DNA of 64,000 nt, taken from the NCBI RefSeq assembly GCF_000427785.1, contig NZ_ATYR01000001.1, positions 310,149-374,148 of the forward strand. The letters are read 5' to 3'. The notes under the pieces were generated by a model that did not search any database, had not been told where the DNA came from, and saw only the letters and a list, made by a program, of their open reading frames with translations. The DNA is from Massilia alkalitolerans DSM 17462. Its GTDB lineage: Bacteria > Pseudomonadota > Gammaproteobacteria > Burkholderiales > Burkholderiaceae_D. Position numbers and translations under genes: made by a program. Shown piece by piece: positions 18,369 to 28,429 of the stretch. Position 1 is the first letter of the stretch, and every line of letters starts with the position of its first letter.

Positions 18369-19514
18369 ATGGCCATGGACCGCCTGTTCCAGCTGATGAA
18401 GGAGAAGAACGCTTCCGACATGTTCTTCGCCGCGAACTCGCCGGTGCACATCAAGATCAACGGGAATCTCATCCCGATCAACCAGCATCGTCTCGAACCC
18501 GACAACATCATCTCGCTGCTGTCCGAAATCGCCTCGCCGGAACAGATGCAGGAGCTCGAGCGCGAGAACGAACTCAACATGGGCGTCTCGGTCGCCAACC
18601 TGGGGCGCTTCCGCCTGTCGGCCTTCCGCCAGCGCGGCTCGATCTCGGCGGTGCTGCGCTTCGTGCCGGCGAATATCCCGCCGATCGGCGAACTGGGCCT
18701 GCCGCCGGTGCTTTCCGAACTCATTATGGAAAAGCGCGGCCTGCTGCTCGTCGTGGGCGCCACCGGTTCCGGCAAGTCGACCACCATCGCCTCGATGCTG
18801 GACCACCGCAACGAACAGCGCACCGGCCACATCCTGACGCTGGAAGACCCGATCGAGTACCTGTTCAAGAACAAGAAGTCGATCGTCAACCAGCGCGAAA
18901 TCGGCAGCGACGCCACCAGCTTCGCCACGGCGCTACGCAACTCGATGCGCCAGGCGCCCGACTGCATCCTGATCGGCGAGATCCGCGACAAGGAAACCAT
19001 GGCGGCGGCGCTGGCTTACGCCCAGTCCGGCCACCTGGTGCTGGCCACCCTGCACGCCAACAACAGCTACAACGCGCTGAACCGCATCATCAGCTTCTAC
19101 CCGATCGAGAACCGCGCCGCCCTGCTGCAGGATCTGGCGTCAAGCGTAAAGGCGATCGTCTCGCAGCGCCTGATCAAATCAAGCGCCGGCGGCCAGCGCC
19201 AGGCCGCGGTCGAGGTGATGCTCAATACCCGCTACATCGCCGACCTGATCGAAAAGGGCGAGATCGGCCAGATCAAGGAAGCGATGGACAAGAGCCTGTC
19301 GCCAGGTTCGCAATCGTTTGAAACCGCCCTGCTCAAGCTGGTCAAGGATGGGCTGGTGACGCAGGAAGAAGCGCTGGCCAATGCCGACTCGGCCACCAAC
19401 CTGCTCTGGCTGCTCAACAATGGGCCGGAAAGCCAGGTGCAGGGGGAGGAAGAGAAGAAACCGGGCAACGAACCGCCGGGAGCGTCCTTTACCGAATTCA
19501 CGCTCAACAACTGA
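18369..19514 (+). CDS. pilU: PilT/PilU-family type IV pilus retraction ATPase (PilU type)
   Basis: A 381-residue secretion/twitching ATPase. Walker A is GATGSGKST at residues 130-138, followed by the Asp box LTLEDPIEYLF, the Walker B region DCILIGEIRD and the His box LATLHANNS. The length and the charged C-terminal tail ending SFTEFTLNN point to PilU, the accessory retraction motor, rather than PilT (~345 residues). AGGAG precedes the start. pilT, normally directly upstream, is absent here. Confidence 0.88.
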   Translation: MAMDRLFQLMKEKNASDMFFAANSPVHIKINGNLIPINQHRLEPDNIISLLSEIASPEQMQELERENELNMGVSVANLGRFRLSAFRQRGSISAVLRFVPANIPPIGELGLPPVLSELIMEKRGLLLVVGATGSGKSTTIASMLDHRNEQRTGHILTLEDPIEYLFKNKKSIVNQREIGSDATSFATALRNSMRQAPDCILIGEIRDKETMAAALAYAQSGHLVLATLHANNSYNALNRIISFYPIENRAALLQDLASSVKAIVSQRLIKSSAGGQRQAAVEVMLNTRYIADLIEKGEIGQIKEAMDKSLSPGSQSFETALLKLVKDGLVTQEEALANADSATNLLWLLNNGPESQVQGEEEKKPGNEPPGASFTEFTLNN

Positions 19515-19647
19515 GCCATTTCTTCCGTCCGCTGCGGAAAAACGCCCCTGTGTAGAATCCTCGCAGGGGGCGTGCTGTGCTATCCTTGCCGCCTTTCCAA
19601 AATACCATCTCCCTGCGCATTCGCGCAGGCGCAAGGATTGACGCACC

Positions 19648-21140
<1,493 letters not shown>

Positions 21141-21166
21141 CGAGCAATAAAAACCGGGAGAAGGCC

Positions 21167-22057
21167 ATGACCAACACCACTTTCAGCACGCCGCGCGACC
21201 TGCTGCGCTATGCGATCACCCGCTTCAACTCTGCCCGCCTGTTCTTCGGCCACGGCAGCGCCGAGGCCTTCGACGAAGCCGCCTACCTGATCCTGCACAC
21301 CCTCAAGCTGCCGCTGGACCGGCTCGATCCCTTCCTGGACGCGCGCCTGCTGCCGGACGAAGTGATCCAGGTGATGGAAGTGATCGAGCGCCGCGTCACC
21401 GAGCGCGTGCCGGCCGCCTACATCACCAAGGAAGCCTGGCTGGGCGACTACCACTTCTACGTGGACGAACGCGTGCTGGTGCCGCGCTCCTTCATCGCCG
21501 AACTGATCCCGCAGACCTTCAGCCCCTGGGTGCAGGATCCGGAAAGCGTGGAGAACGTGCTGGAACTGTGCACCGGCAGCGGCTGCCTGGCGATCATGAT
21601 GGCCGACGCCTTCCCGAATGCCGTGATCGACGCGGTGGACATCTCGAAGGACGCGCTGGCCGTGGCCGAGCACAACATCCGCGAATACAAGCTCGAAGGC
21701 CGCGTCAACCCGATCGAATCGGACCTGTACGAGCACGTGCCCTTCAAGCGCTACGACCTGATCGTCACCAACCCGCCCTACGTGAACAGCATCTCGATGG
21801 GCAAGCTGCCGCCGGAATACCTGCGCGAGCCGCAGATCGCGCTGGCGGGCGGCGAGGACGGCATGGACCTGGTGCGCAAGATCGTCGAAGGAGCGGCCGA
21901 GCGCCTGACGCCGGAAGGCATCCTCGTGGTCGAGATCGGCAACGAGCGCGACTATGCCGAAGCGGCCTTCGGGCACCTGGGGCTGACCTGGCTGAGCACT
22001 AGCGCCGGTGACGACGCCGTGTTCCTGCTGACCGCCGAACAGCTGCAGGCCAAGTAA
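21167..22057 (+). CDS. prmB: Ribosomal protein L3 N5-glutamine methyltransferase
   Basis: A 296-residue SAM-dependent methyltransferase of the HemK/PrmB family that methylates a glutamine of ribosomal protein L3. The SAM-binding motif is VLELCTGSGCLAIMMA and the glutamine-binding motif is VTNPPYVNS. The ATG at 21167 follows GGGAGAAGG. It begins 26 bp after dapE and is probably in the same transcript. The L3 assignment rests on family resemblance and the N-terminal LLRYAITRFNSARLFFGHGS. Confidence 0.93.
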   Translation: MTNTTFSTPRDLLRYAITRFNSARLFFGHGSAEAFDEAAYLILHTLKLPLDRLDPFLDARLLPDEVIQVMEVIERRVTERVPAAYITKEAWLGDYHFYVDERVLVPRSFIAELIPQTFSPWVQDPESVENVLELCTGSGCLAIMMADAFPNAVIDAVDISKDALAVAEHNIREYKLEGRVNPIESDLYEHVPFKRYDLIVTNPPYVNSISMGKLPPEYLREPQIALAGGEDGMDLVRKIVEGAAERLTPEGILVVEIGNERDYAEAAFGHLGLTWLSTSAGDDAVFLLTAEQLQAK

Positions 22058-22075
22058 TACCGTTTAACGCTTTTC

Positions 22076-22176
22076 GTAGGGTGGACGGCTTCGCCGTCCG
22101 CGCGTCCAGCTAGAGACTGCGTCGTCACAGCGCATCCGAAAGTTGAACGCGCGGACGGCAGAGCCGTCCACCCTAC
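22076..22176. repeat. Three-hairpin palindromic intergenic element, copy B
   Basis: A 101-bp element with 14-bp perfect inverted ends (GTAGGGTGGACGGC and its complement). Left hairpin GGACGGC-TTC-GCCGTCC and right hairpin GGACGGC-AGA-GCCGTCC match copies A and C except at covarying positions. It separates prmB from yheS and ends 20 bp before the yheS start codon. Confidence 0.8.
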
Positions 22177-22195
22177 ATAACACTACAAGTTTGCA

Positions 22196-24175
22196 ATGAT
22201 CCGCTTCCAGAACGTCAGCCTGATGCGCGGCACCAAGCCGCTGCTCGAGGACGCCGACCTTACCCTCAACCCGGGCGACAAGATCGGCCTGATCGGCGCC
22301 AACGGCGCCGGCAAATCGAGCCTGTTCGCCATGCTGCGCGGCGAGCTGCACCCGGACCAGGGCGCCATCGACTTCCCCGCCAAGTGGCGCATGGCCTACG
22401 TGGCCCAGGAGACCCCGGCCCTGGACCGTCCAGCGCTGGAATACGCGATCGACGGCGACGTCAACCTGCGCCGCCTGCAGGCCGAACTCATTGACCTGGA
22501 AGCGCATCCGGATGCGGACGACCACGGCATGCGCCTGGGCGAAATCCACAGTCTGCTCGCCGATGCCGACGCCTACACGGTGCAGTCGCGCGGCGAGCAG
22601 CTGCTGCTGGGCCTGGGCTTCTCTCTGGAGCAGATGGCGCAGCCGGTGGCGAGCTTCTCGGGCGGCTGGCGCATGCGCCTGAACCTGGCGCAGGCCCTGA
22701 TGTGCCCTTCCGACCTGCTGCTGCTGGACGAACCGACCAACCACCTGGACCTGGACGCGATCATCTGGCTGGAGGATTGGCTGAAGCGCTATCCGGGCAC
22801 CCTGATCATCATTTCGCACGACCGCGATTTCCTCGACGAGATCGTCAACGTCGTCGTGCACATCGACGAGCGCAAGCTGAAGCGCTATTCGGGCAACTAC
22901 AGCGCCTTCGAGCGCCAGCGCGCCGCCCACCTGGTGCTGGCCGCCGCCGCTTTCGAGAAACAGCAGCGCACCCGCGCCCACCTGCAATCCTTCGTGGACC
23001 GCTTCAAGGCCAAGGCCACCAAGGCGCGCCAGGCCCAGAGCCGCATGAAGGCGCTGGCCAAGATGGAAGAGCTGGCCCCGCTGCGCGCCGCCGCCGAATT
23101 CTCCTTCGAGTTCCGCGAGCCGCTCTCCGCGCCGAATCCGCTGCTGGTGCTGGACAACGTCGATGCCGGGTACCCCTTGCTGGATGAGCATGGCGACAAG
23201 GTCGGCGGCAAGGCGATCGTCAAGCGCGTCAACTTCTCGCTGCAGATCGGCCAGCGCATTGGCCTCCTTGGCGTGAACGGCGCCGGCAAGTCCACGCTCA
23301 TCAAGACCGTCGCCGGCGAGCTGATGCCGCTGGAGGGCAAGGCTACGCTCGGCAAGGGCCTGTCGATCGGCTATTTTGCCCAGCACCAGGTCGAGATGCT
23401 GCGCCACGACGAGTCGCCGCTGTGGCACCTGCTGAAGATTGCCCCGAACGTGCGCGAGCAGGAGCTGCGCAACTTCCTCGGCAGCTTCAACTTCCCGGGC
23501 GACATGGTGACCAGCCCGATCGCGCCCTTCTCCGGCGGCGAAAAGGCGCGCCTTGCTCTGGCCCTGATCGTGTGGCAGCGCCCGAACCTGCTGCTGCTGG
23601 ACGAACCGACCAACCACCTCGACCTCGAGACCCGCGAGGCGCTCACCATGGCGCTGGCACAGTTCGAGGGCACCGTGGTGCTGGTGTCGCACGACCGCCA
23701 CCTGCTGCGCGCCACGACCGACGAGTTCATCATCGTCGCCGACGGCAAGCTGCAGCCTTTCGACGGCGACCTGGACGACTACAAGGAATGGCTGTTCCAG
23801 ACCAAGCTCGGCAAGGGCACTGACACCCTGCCGGCGCCTGCCCCTGCGAAGGACGGCAAGCTCGAGGCGCCAATGGCGGCCCCGGTCGACCGCAAGGAGC
23901 AAAAGAAGCTGGAAGCGGAAGCGCGCCAGCGCATGGCGGCGCTCAGGAAGCCCATCGAGAACCGCGTCAAGCGCCTCGAAGAGCAGATGGCCAAGCTGAA
24001 CGCGAAGAAGGCCGAGATCGACGCCCAGCTGCTCGAGCCGAGCATCTACGATGCCGAGAACAAGGACAAGCTCAAGACCCTGGTGGCTGACCAGGCTTTT
24101 GCTTCGCGCGACCTGGAACAGCTCGAATCCGAATGGCTGGAGCTGCAGGAGCAGCTCGAAGGCCTGGCGGCGTAA
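22196..24175 (+). CDS. yheS: ABC-F family ATPase YheS
   Basis: A 659-residue soluble protein with two ATPase domains and no membrane segment, as in ribosome-associated ABC-F factors. Walker A motifs are GANGAGKSS and GVNGAGKST; signatures are SFSGGWRMRL and FSGGEKARL; both Walker B motifs read LLLLDEPTNHLDL. The linker between domains (RTRAHLQSFVDRFKAKATKA) and the charged C-terminal coiled coil match E. coli YheS closely. It probably acts on stalled ribosomes. No clear Shine-Dalgarno is present, as the repeat element lies immediately upstream. Confidence 0.93.
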   Translation: MIRFQNVSLMRGTKPLLEDADLTLNPGDKIGLIGANGAGKSSLFAMLRGELHPDQGAIDFPAKWRMAYVAQETPALDRPALEYAIDGDVNLRRLQAELIDLEAHPDADDHGMRLGEIHSLLADADAYTVQSRGEQLLLGLGFSLEQMAQPVASFSGGWRMRLNLAQALMCPSDLLLLDEPTNHLDLDAIIWLEDWLKRYPGTLIIISHDRDFLDEIVNVVVHIDERKLKRYSGNYSAFERQRAAHLVLAAAAFEKQQRTRAHLQSFVDRFKAKATKARQAQSRMKALAKMEELAPLRAAAEFSFEFREPLSAPNPLLVLDNVDAGYPLLDEHGDKVGGKAIVKRVNFSLQIGQRIGLLGVNGAGKSTLIKTVAGELMPLEGKATLGKGLSIGYFAQHQVEMLRHDESPLWHLLKIAPNVREQELRNFLGSFNFPGDMVTSPIAPFSGGEKARLALALIVWQRPNLLLLDEPTNHLDLETREALTMALAQFEGTVVLVSHDRHLLRATTDEFIIVADGKLQPFDGDLDDYKEWLFQTKLGKGTDTLPAPAPAKDGKLEAPMAAPVDRKEQKKLEAEARQRMAALRKPIENRVKRLEEQMAKLNAKKAEIDAQLLEPSIYDAENKDKLKTLVADQAFASRDLEQLESEWLELQEQLEGLAA

Positions 24176-24321
24176 ACCTCACGCCAAACCTCTTCGTTTG
24201 ACCCATCCGCATCGTCCTGAGCAAGGGCGATGCGCGACCCGTTGTGCCCCCTCTTCTACCCGCCAATCCGCGAACCTGGTGCCTTGTCGCGTGCCTCCCT
24301 CATCAAAAAAGTCGAGATTTA

Positions 24322-24352
24322 AATAGGAATCATTCTTATTCTCATTTATAAT
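24322..24352 (+). promoter_or_regulatory. Probable Fur box and promoter of the TonB receptor
   Basis: The AT-rich stretch AATAGGAATCATTCTTATT is followed by CTCATT and a -10-like TATAAT at 24347-24352. Read on the other strand it gives GAGAAT-AAGAAT-GATTCC hexamers, close to the Fur consensus of repeated GATAAT units. It lies about 55 bp before the start codon, so Fur bound here would block transcription when iron is plentiful. Confidence 0.6.
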
Positions 24353-24406
24353 GTTTCCATTCTGCATATCTTTACGTTCTTTTTCGACTTTTTACACGGA
24401 TACCGT

Positions 24407-26551
24407 ATGCCTGCGTCCCGCTTTGCCCTGCCGCTGTTCCGCCGCTCCCTCATCAGCACCGCCGTTGCCCTGCTGCCCCTCGCTGCCAGCGCCGATCCGG
24501 CGCCGCACGACATGGCGACGGTCGTCGTCACCGCGTCCGGCTTCGAGCAGAGCATCCGCGAAGCGCCGGCCTCGATCACCGTGCTCACCCGCGAGCAGCT
24601 CGAGAAGGAGCGCTTCGGCAACCTGGCGCAGGCGCTGGAGAGCGTGGAAGGCATCGACGTCGGCGCCGCCGGCGACAAGACCGGCGGCCTGAACATCAGC
24701 ATCCGCGGCATGCCCAGCGACTACACCCTGGTCCTGATCGACGGCCGCCGCCAGAACGCCGCCGGCAGCGTCACCCCGAACGGCTTCGGCGGCACCTCGA
24801 CCAGCTTCATGCCGCCGGTCGGCGCGATCGAGCGCATCGAGATCATCCGCGGCCCGATGTCGACCCTGTACGGTTCGGACGCGATGGGCGGCGTGATCAA
24901 CATCATCACGCGCAAGGTCGGCAAGCGCTGGCATGGCAACGTGGCGGCCGACTACACGGTGCAGGAGGAATCGAGCTTCGGCGACGTCAAGGGCGCCAAG
25001 TTCTACCTGAGCGGCCCGCTCGCCGCCGACGTGCTGGGCCTGTCGTTGCGCGGCAGCACCCAGCGCCGCGCCGCCGCCGATATCCGCTACCAGAACCAGA
25101 ACGGCATCGTGGCGCCGACCATGGGCGCCAATCCGGTCGAATCGAACATCCACAACCTCGGCGCGCGCCTGGCCTGGGCGCCCAGCCGCATGCACGAATT
25201 CACGCTGGACGCAGACAGCACCCGCCAGAGCTACGACAACACGCGCGGCCAGCTCGGGACCCTGGGCATCCAGGGCGGCTACGGTCCGAAGCAGAAGTAC
25301 AACCGCGACCAGGGCAGCCTGTCCTACCGCGCGCGCCTGGGCTTCGGCACCTGGGACAGCAGCTACATGGTCAACCGCACCGAAACCATCGGCCGCACCA
25401 TCCCGCCGGGAACCCCTGGCGCCGTGGCCGGCAGCGCGCGCACACTGGAAGTCGAAAGCCGCGTGTTCGACACCAAGCTGGTGGCGCCCTGGGGCAATCA
25501 CCTGACCACCATCGGCGCCCAGCACTGGGATGCCGAAATGGTCGACGGCGTCGCGCCGCAGGCCTTCGCCTTCACCCAGAAAGCCCTGTTCCTGGAAGAC
25601 GAGTGGCGCATCGCCCAGCCGCTGCTGCTGACGCTCGGTGCGCGCTACGACGACCACAGCATCTTCGGTGGCCAGGTCAGCCCGCGCGCCTACCTGGTGT
25701 GGAACGCGTCGCCGCGCTGGACCGTCAAGGGCGGCGCCAGCCGCGGCTACAAGACCCCGCGCGTCGAGCAGCTGGCGCCCGGCATCAACGGCTTCGGCGG
25801 CCAGGGCACGATTCCCCTGGTGGGCAGCCCCGGCCTCAAGCCCGAGACCAGCGTGACGACCGAACTGGGCGTCTATTTCGACAACGGCGCCGGCTGGACC
25901 GCCAATGCGGCCCTGTTCAACAACGAGTTCAAGGACAAGATCACCACCGGCACCGGCCTGCTGAACTGCTCCTACAGGCTGGCGCCCAATCGACCGGGCT
26001 GCGTCAGCTTCGGCAACTGGCCGAACGTCGACGCCTTCGGCCAGTCCACCAACGTCGATGAGGCGGTGACCCGCGGCGTGGAGCTCGCGACCCGCTTCCC
26101 GCTCGCACCTGACTGGGCCCTGAGCGCCAACTACACCTACACCGACAGCGAGCAGAAAAGCGGCCCGAATGCCGGCAAGCCGCTCGGCGACACGCCGGAA
26201 CATGCGCTCAACGCGCGCCTCGCCTGGGACATCTCGGCGCAATGGAACGCCTGGCTGCGCCTCGAGGCCCGCAGCGAGCGCTTCCGCGATCCGGGCAGCT
26301 CGGCAGCGACCCGCGCGGCCAAGGCGGCGCTGGGCGACTACAAGGGGTATGGGATGCTGCACCTGGGCGGCAGCTACCAGCTGAACAAGCGCGTCACGCT
26401 GAATGCGGCGATCTACAACCTGGCCAACAAGGACTTCATCGATTACCGTCCTTACCAGGCGCCCGGGTCTGCTGCGCCGACCTGGAGCAGCGTCTACGTC
26501 AACAACATGGACGGGCGCCGCCTGTGGCTGTCCGTGAGCGCGGACTTCTAA
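24407..26551 (+). CDS. TonB-dependent outer-membrane receptor, FepA/CirA type
   Basis: A 714-residue siderophore receptor. A signal peptide ends near ASADPAPH and is followed by the TonB box region ATVVVTASGF. The plug domain (about residues 50-165) contains ISIRGMPSDYTLVLIDGR and GPMSTLYGSDAMGGVINIIT. The 22-strand barrel ends in the usual aromatic residue (LSVSADF). A cysteine pair in the region around CSYRLAPNRPGC suggests an extracellular disulfide loop. The likely Fur box upstream supports iron-siderophore uptake, perhaps catecholate by similarity to FepA/CirA. Confidence 0.92.
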   Translation: MPASRFALPLFRRSLISTAVALLPLAASADPAPHDMATVVVTASGFEQSIREAPASITVLTREQLEKERFGNLAQALESVEGIDVGAAGDKTGGLNISIRGMPSDYTLVLIDGRRQNAAGSVTPNGFGGTSTSFMPPVGAIERIEIIRGPMSTLYGSDAMGGVINIITRKVGKRWHGNVAADYTVQEESSFGDVKGAKFYLSGPLAADVLGLSLRGSTQRRAAADIRYQNQNGIVAPTMGANPVESNIHNLGARLAWAPSRMHEFTLDADSTRQSYDNTRGQLGTLGIQGGYGPKQKYNRDQGSLSYRARLGFGTWDSSYMVNRTETIGRTIPPGTPGAVAGSARTLEVESRVFDTKLVAPWGNHLTTIGAQHWDAEMVDGVAPQAFAFTQKALFLEDEWRIAQPLLLTLGARYDDHSIFGGQVSPRAYLVWNASPRWTVKGGASRGYKTPRVEQLAPGINGFGGQGTIPLVGSPGLKPETSVTTELGVYFDNGAGWTANAALFNNEFKDKITTGTGLLNCSYRLAPNRPGCVSFGNWPNVDAFGQSTNVDEAVTRGVELATRFPLAPDWALSANYTYTDSEQKSGPNAGKPLGDTPEHALNARLAWDISAQWNAWLRLEARSERFRDPGSSAATRAAKAALGDYKGYGMLHLGGSYQLNKRVTLNAAIYNLANKDFIDYRPYQAPGSAAPTWSSVYVNNMDGRRLWLSVSADF

Positions 26552-26654
26552 GAGCGCCTAACAATTCCCCCTATGGCTGCGTTGCATCGTCTCGCCGTAC
26601 TAGCGTACTGTCTTCGACGCTGCGCCTTGCCCTAGGGGTTTTGTCAGGCGCTCT
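26551..26654. repeat. ~104-bp imperfect palindrome between convergent genes
   Basis: Outer arms AGAGCGCCTAACAA and TTGTCAGGCGCTCT pair almost perfectly, followed inward by CCCCCTA against CTAGGGG. The centre contains GTAC-TAGC-GTAC. The element begins on the last base of the TonB receptor stop codon and runs into the last codons of cheW, so it serves both genes' 3' ends. It is unrelated in sequence to copies A-C. Confidence 0.65.
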
Positions 26655-27114
26655 TGGCGACCTGGCGCGGTTCGGCCGGCGCCACCGACATCAGGCGCGC
26701 GATGTCGATCAGGATCATGCGCCGCCCCTTGGCCAGGCCGAGGCCGATCAGGTAGTCGGCGTCGCGCTGGGCGCCCGGCAGCGCGACCACCTGCTCCGGG
26801 CGCAGGCGCACCACGCCGGTGACGCGCTCCACCACCACCCCGACCACGCCTGCCGCCACCCGCACGATCACCACGTCGGTATCCGGCTCGGGCAGCGCAA
26901 AGACGGGGGCGAAGGCGGCCCGCAGGTCCATCACCGGCATGATCACCCCGCGCGAGAGCGCCACGCCGCCGATGATCTCGCCGTCGCTGCAGAAACGCTC
27001 GAGCGACCGGTAGGCCTTGAGTTCCTGCACCGCGGAATAGTCGAGCCCGTAATCGAGCCCGCCCAGGGTAAACCCAAGGAATTGCTGGGGTGCGGCGAGG
27101 AGGTGGTTCGACAT
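26644..27114 (-). CDS. cheW: CheW-like chemotaxis coupling protein
   Basis: A 156-residue single CheW domain, which normally links chemoreceptors to CheA. The start at 27114 has AAAGGA at good spacing; the frame upstream is not coding. Recognisable blocks are QQFLGFTLGGLDYGLDYSAV, GVIMPVMDLR and VGVVVERVTGVVRL. No receptor, CheA or flagellar gene is nearby, so it is either an orphan adaptor or works with a distant cluster. Its last codons lie inside the palindrome at 26551-26654. Confidence 0.88.
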   Translation of the reverse strand: MSNHLLAAPQQFLGFTLGGLDYGLDYSAVQELKAYRSLERFCSDGEIIGGVALSRGVIMPVMDLRAAFAPVFALPEPDTDVVIVRVAAGVVGVVVERVTGVVRLRPEQVVALPGAQRDADYLIGLGLAKGRRMILIDIARLMSVAPAEPRQVAKSA

Positions 27115-27182
27115 GGTGGTTCCTTTCATCGGCACCACCAATGCTAAAGGCGAGCTTCCCTTAAAATGTTGACTGCAGTCAA

Positions 27183-27656
27183 CTACCGCACTGTGCCGGG
27201 GCACACTGCACTGCTGTTGTCCAGGCAATCGCCGGATTCGCCGACAGAGCGCAATGCGCGTTTGGCGCGGCGCAGGGACTGGACATTGCGAAAACTCACG
27301 TAGACCAGCCCGGCGATGAACAGTGCCGCGAAGGCGAGCGCCATGCGGATGCCGCCGAACAGGAAGCCGCCCGCGAAAAAGAACAGCCCGTACCAATAGA
27401 TGTCGTAGACCGTGGCCAGCACCAGCCCGGCGGCCGAATGCTTGAGGGTGACCGCCGGCGAGCCAAGGTCGCGCCAGCCCAGCACCGAGTTCCAGTCGCC
27501 CGGCCGCCCGAATGCGACGGCGTAGGTGGCGCCTGCCTCCGGAATGGTCCCGTGCCCCAGGCTGACGCCATAATGGGTTCGGCCTTCGCTGCGAAAGCTG
27601 AAATCGCCGGCGGCGACATCGAATACTTCTTCAAAATGGATGCGCTCGATCTGCAT
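27183..27656 (-). CDS. Hypothetical membrane protein
   Basis: A 157-residue protein I do not recognise. GGAG precedes the ATG at 27656. The first ~75 residues are soluble with beta character (GDFSFRSEGRTHYGVSLGHG). Two hydrophobic segments follow at about 82-105 (VLATVYDIYWYGLFFFAGGF) and 107-125 (IRMALAFAALFIAGLVYVSF), then a basic tail. It lies 16 bp downstream of the Nudix gene and is probably cotranscribed with it. Confidence 0.72.
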   Translation of the reverse strand: MQIERIHFEEVFDVAAGDFSFRSEGRTHYGVSLGHGTIPEAGATYAVAFGRPGDWNSVLGWRDLGSPAVTLKHSAAGLVLATVYDIYWYGLFFFAGGFLFGGIRMALAFAALFIAGLVYVSFRNVQSLRRAKRALRSVGESGDCLDNSSAVCPGTVR

Positions 27657-27672
27657 GGTTCTCCGTTCGTCT

Positions 27673-28305
27673 TCAGGCCTGCAGCCAGGCCACCAATGGC
27701 GCATCGTTCAGATTGACCAGCACCTTGTCCAGGTACGCGCGCGGCAGCAGCGACACCGCCTGGCTCTCCCAGCCCATGTCGGACGGACAGCCGCCGACGC
27801 GCCGTCCCAGGTAGTAGCGGGTGCGGCTGCGGCTGCGCGTCAGGTCCATCAGGTGTCCGGTCAACACCACATGCAGGCCGCTTTCCTCAAACGCTTCGCG
27901 GATCGCCGCGGCGCGCAGCAGCATGCCCGGGTCGAGCGTCCCTTTGGGGAAGGTGGCCGGGTAGCCGCCGAAGCCGTTCGACGGGTGCACCACCCAGACC
28001 CGCCCGTCGTCCTCGAGGATGACGACACCGGCCGCCACGCGCTTGCCCGGCGCGGGTTCGAAGGGCGGCTCGTCGAAGGCATCCTCCTGCCCCGCAAGCG
28101 CGATCCAGCCGGCATCGATGCGCGGAGCCTCGCGCCACACGGCGAATGCGAGGCCGTTCAGGGCCTGCGGCACCGGGCCGCCCGGGATCACGGTGGCGGG
28201 GAGCAGCGGGTCGTGCCAGTTGTCCAGCGGCGTCGGCGCGGTGGGCGCGGCGATGGCGACCGGCTTGCCCCATTCATCGGGTTTCGGGTGGATCGACGTA
28301 TGCAT
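27673..28305 (-). CDS. Nudix hydrolase
   Basis: A 210-residue Nudix-superfamily phosphohydrolase that cleaves a nucleoside diphosphate linked to some group X. The Nudix box begins at GTLDPGM and ends REAFEESGL. The metal-binding REaxEExG core is intact, but the earlier conserved Glu is Met. An N-terminal ~75-residue extension precedes the fold. Substrate is unknown. A membrane-protein gene follows after 16 bp. Confidence 0.87.
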   Translation of the reverse strand: MHTSIHPKPDEWGKPVAIAAPTAPTPLDNWHDPLLPATVIPGGPVPQALNGLAFAVWREAPRIDAGWIALAGQEDAFDEPPFEPAPGKRVAAGVVILEDDGRVWVVHPSNGFGGYPATFPKGTLDPGMLLRAAAIREAFEESGLHVVLTGHLMDLTRSRSRTRYYLGRRVGGCPSDMGWESQAVSLLPRAYLDKVLVNLNDAPLVAWLQA

Positions 28306-28429
28306 GTCTGACGCGGGAGTCGGTGACGCTCCATTCTAATACCGCAACAGCGCCGCAGCGAAGCATTGATTCGCCACCCCTTCTGTGACAACATCGGCTG
28401 ACCACCTCCTCCATCCGCGACCGACAACG

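Noticed and set aside
16265..19000. A 911-codon minus-strand frame opposite dapC, dapD and pilU
   Set aside because: It is antisense to three well-recognised genes, shows no domain, and its composition is that expected from the complement of high-GC coding DNA.
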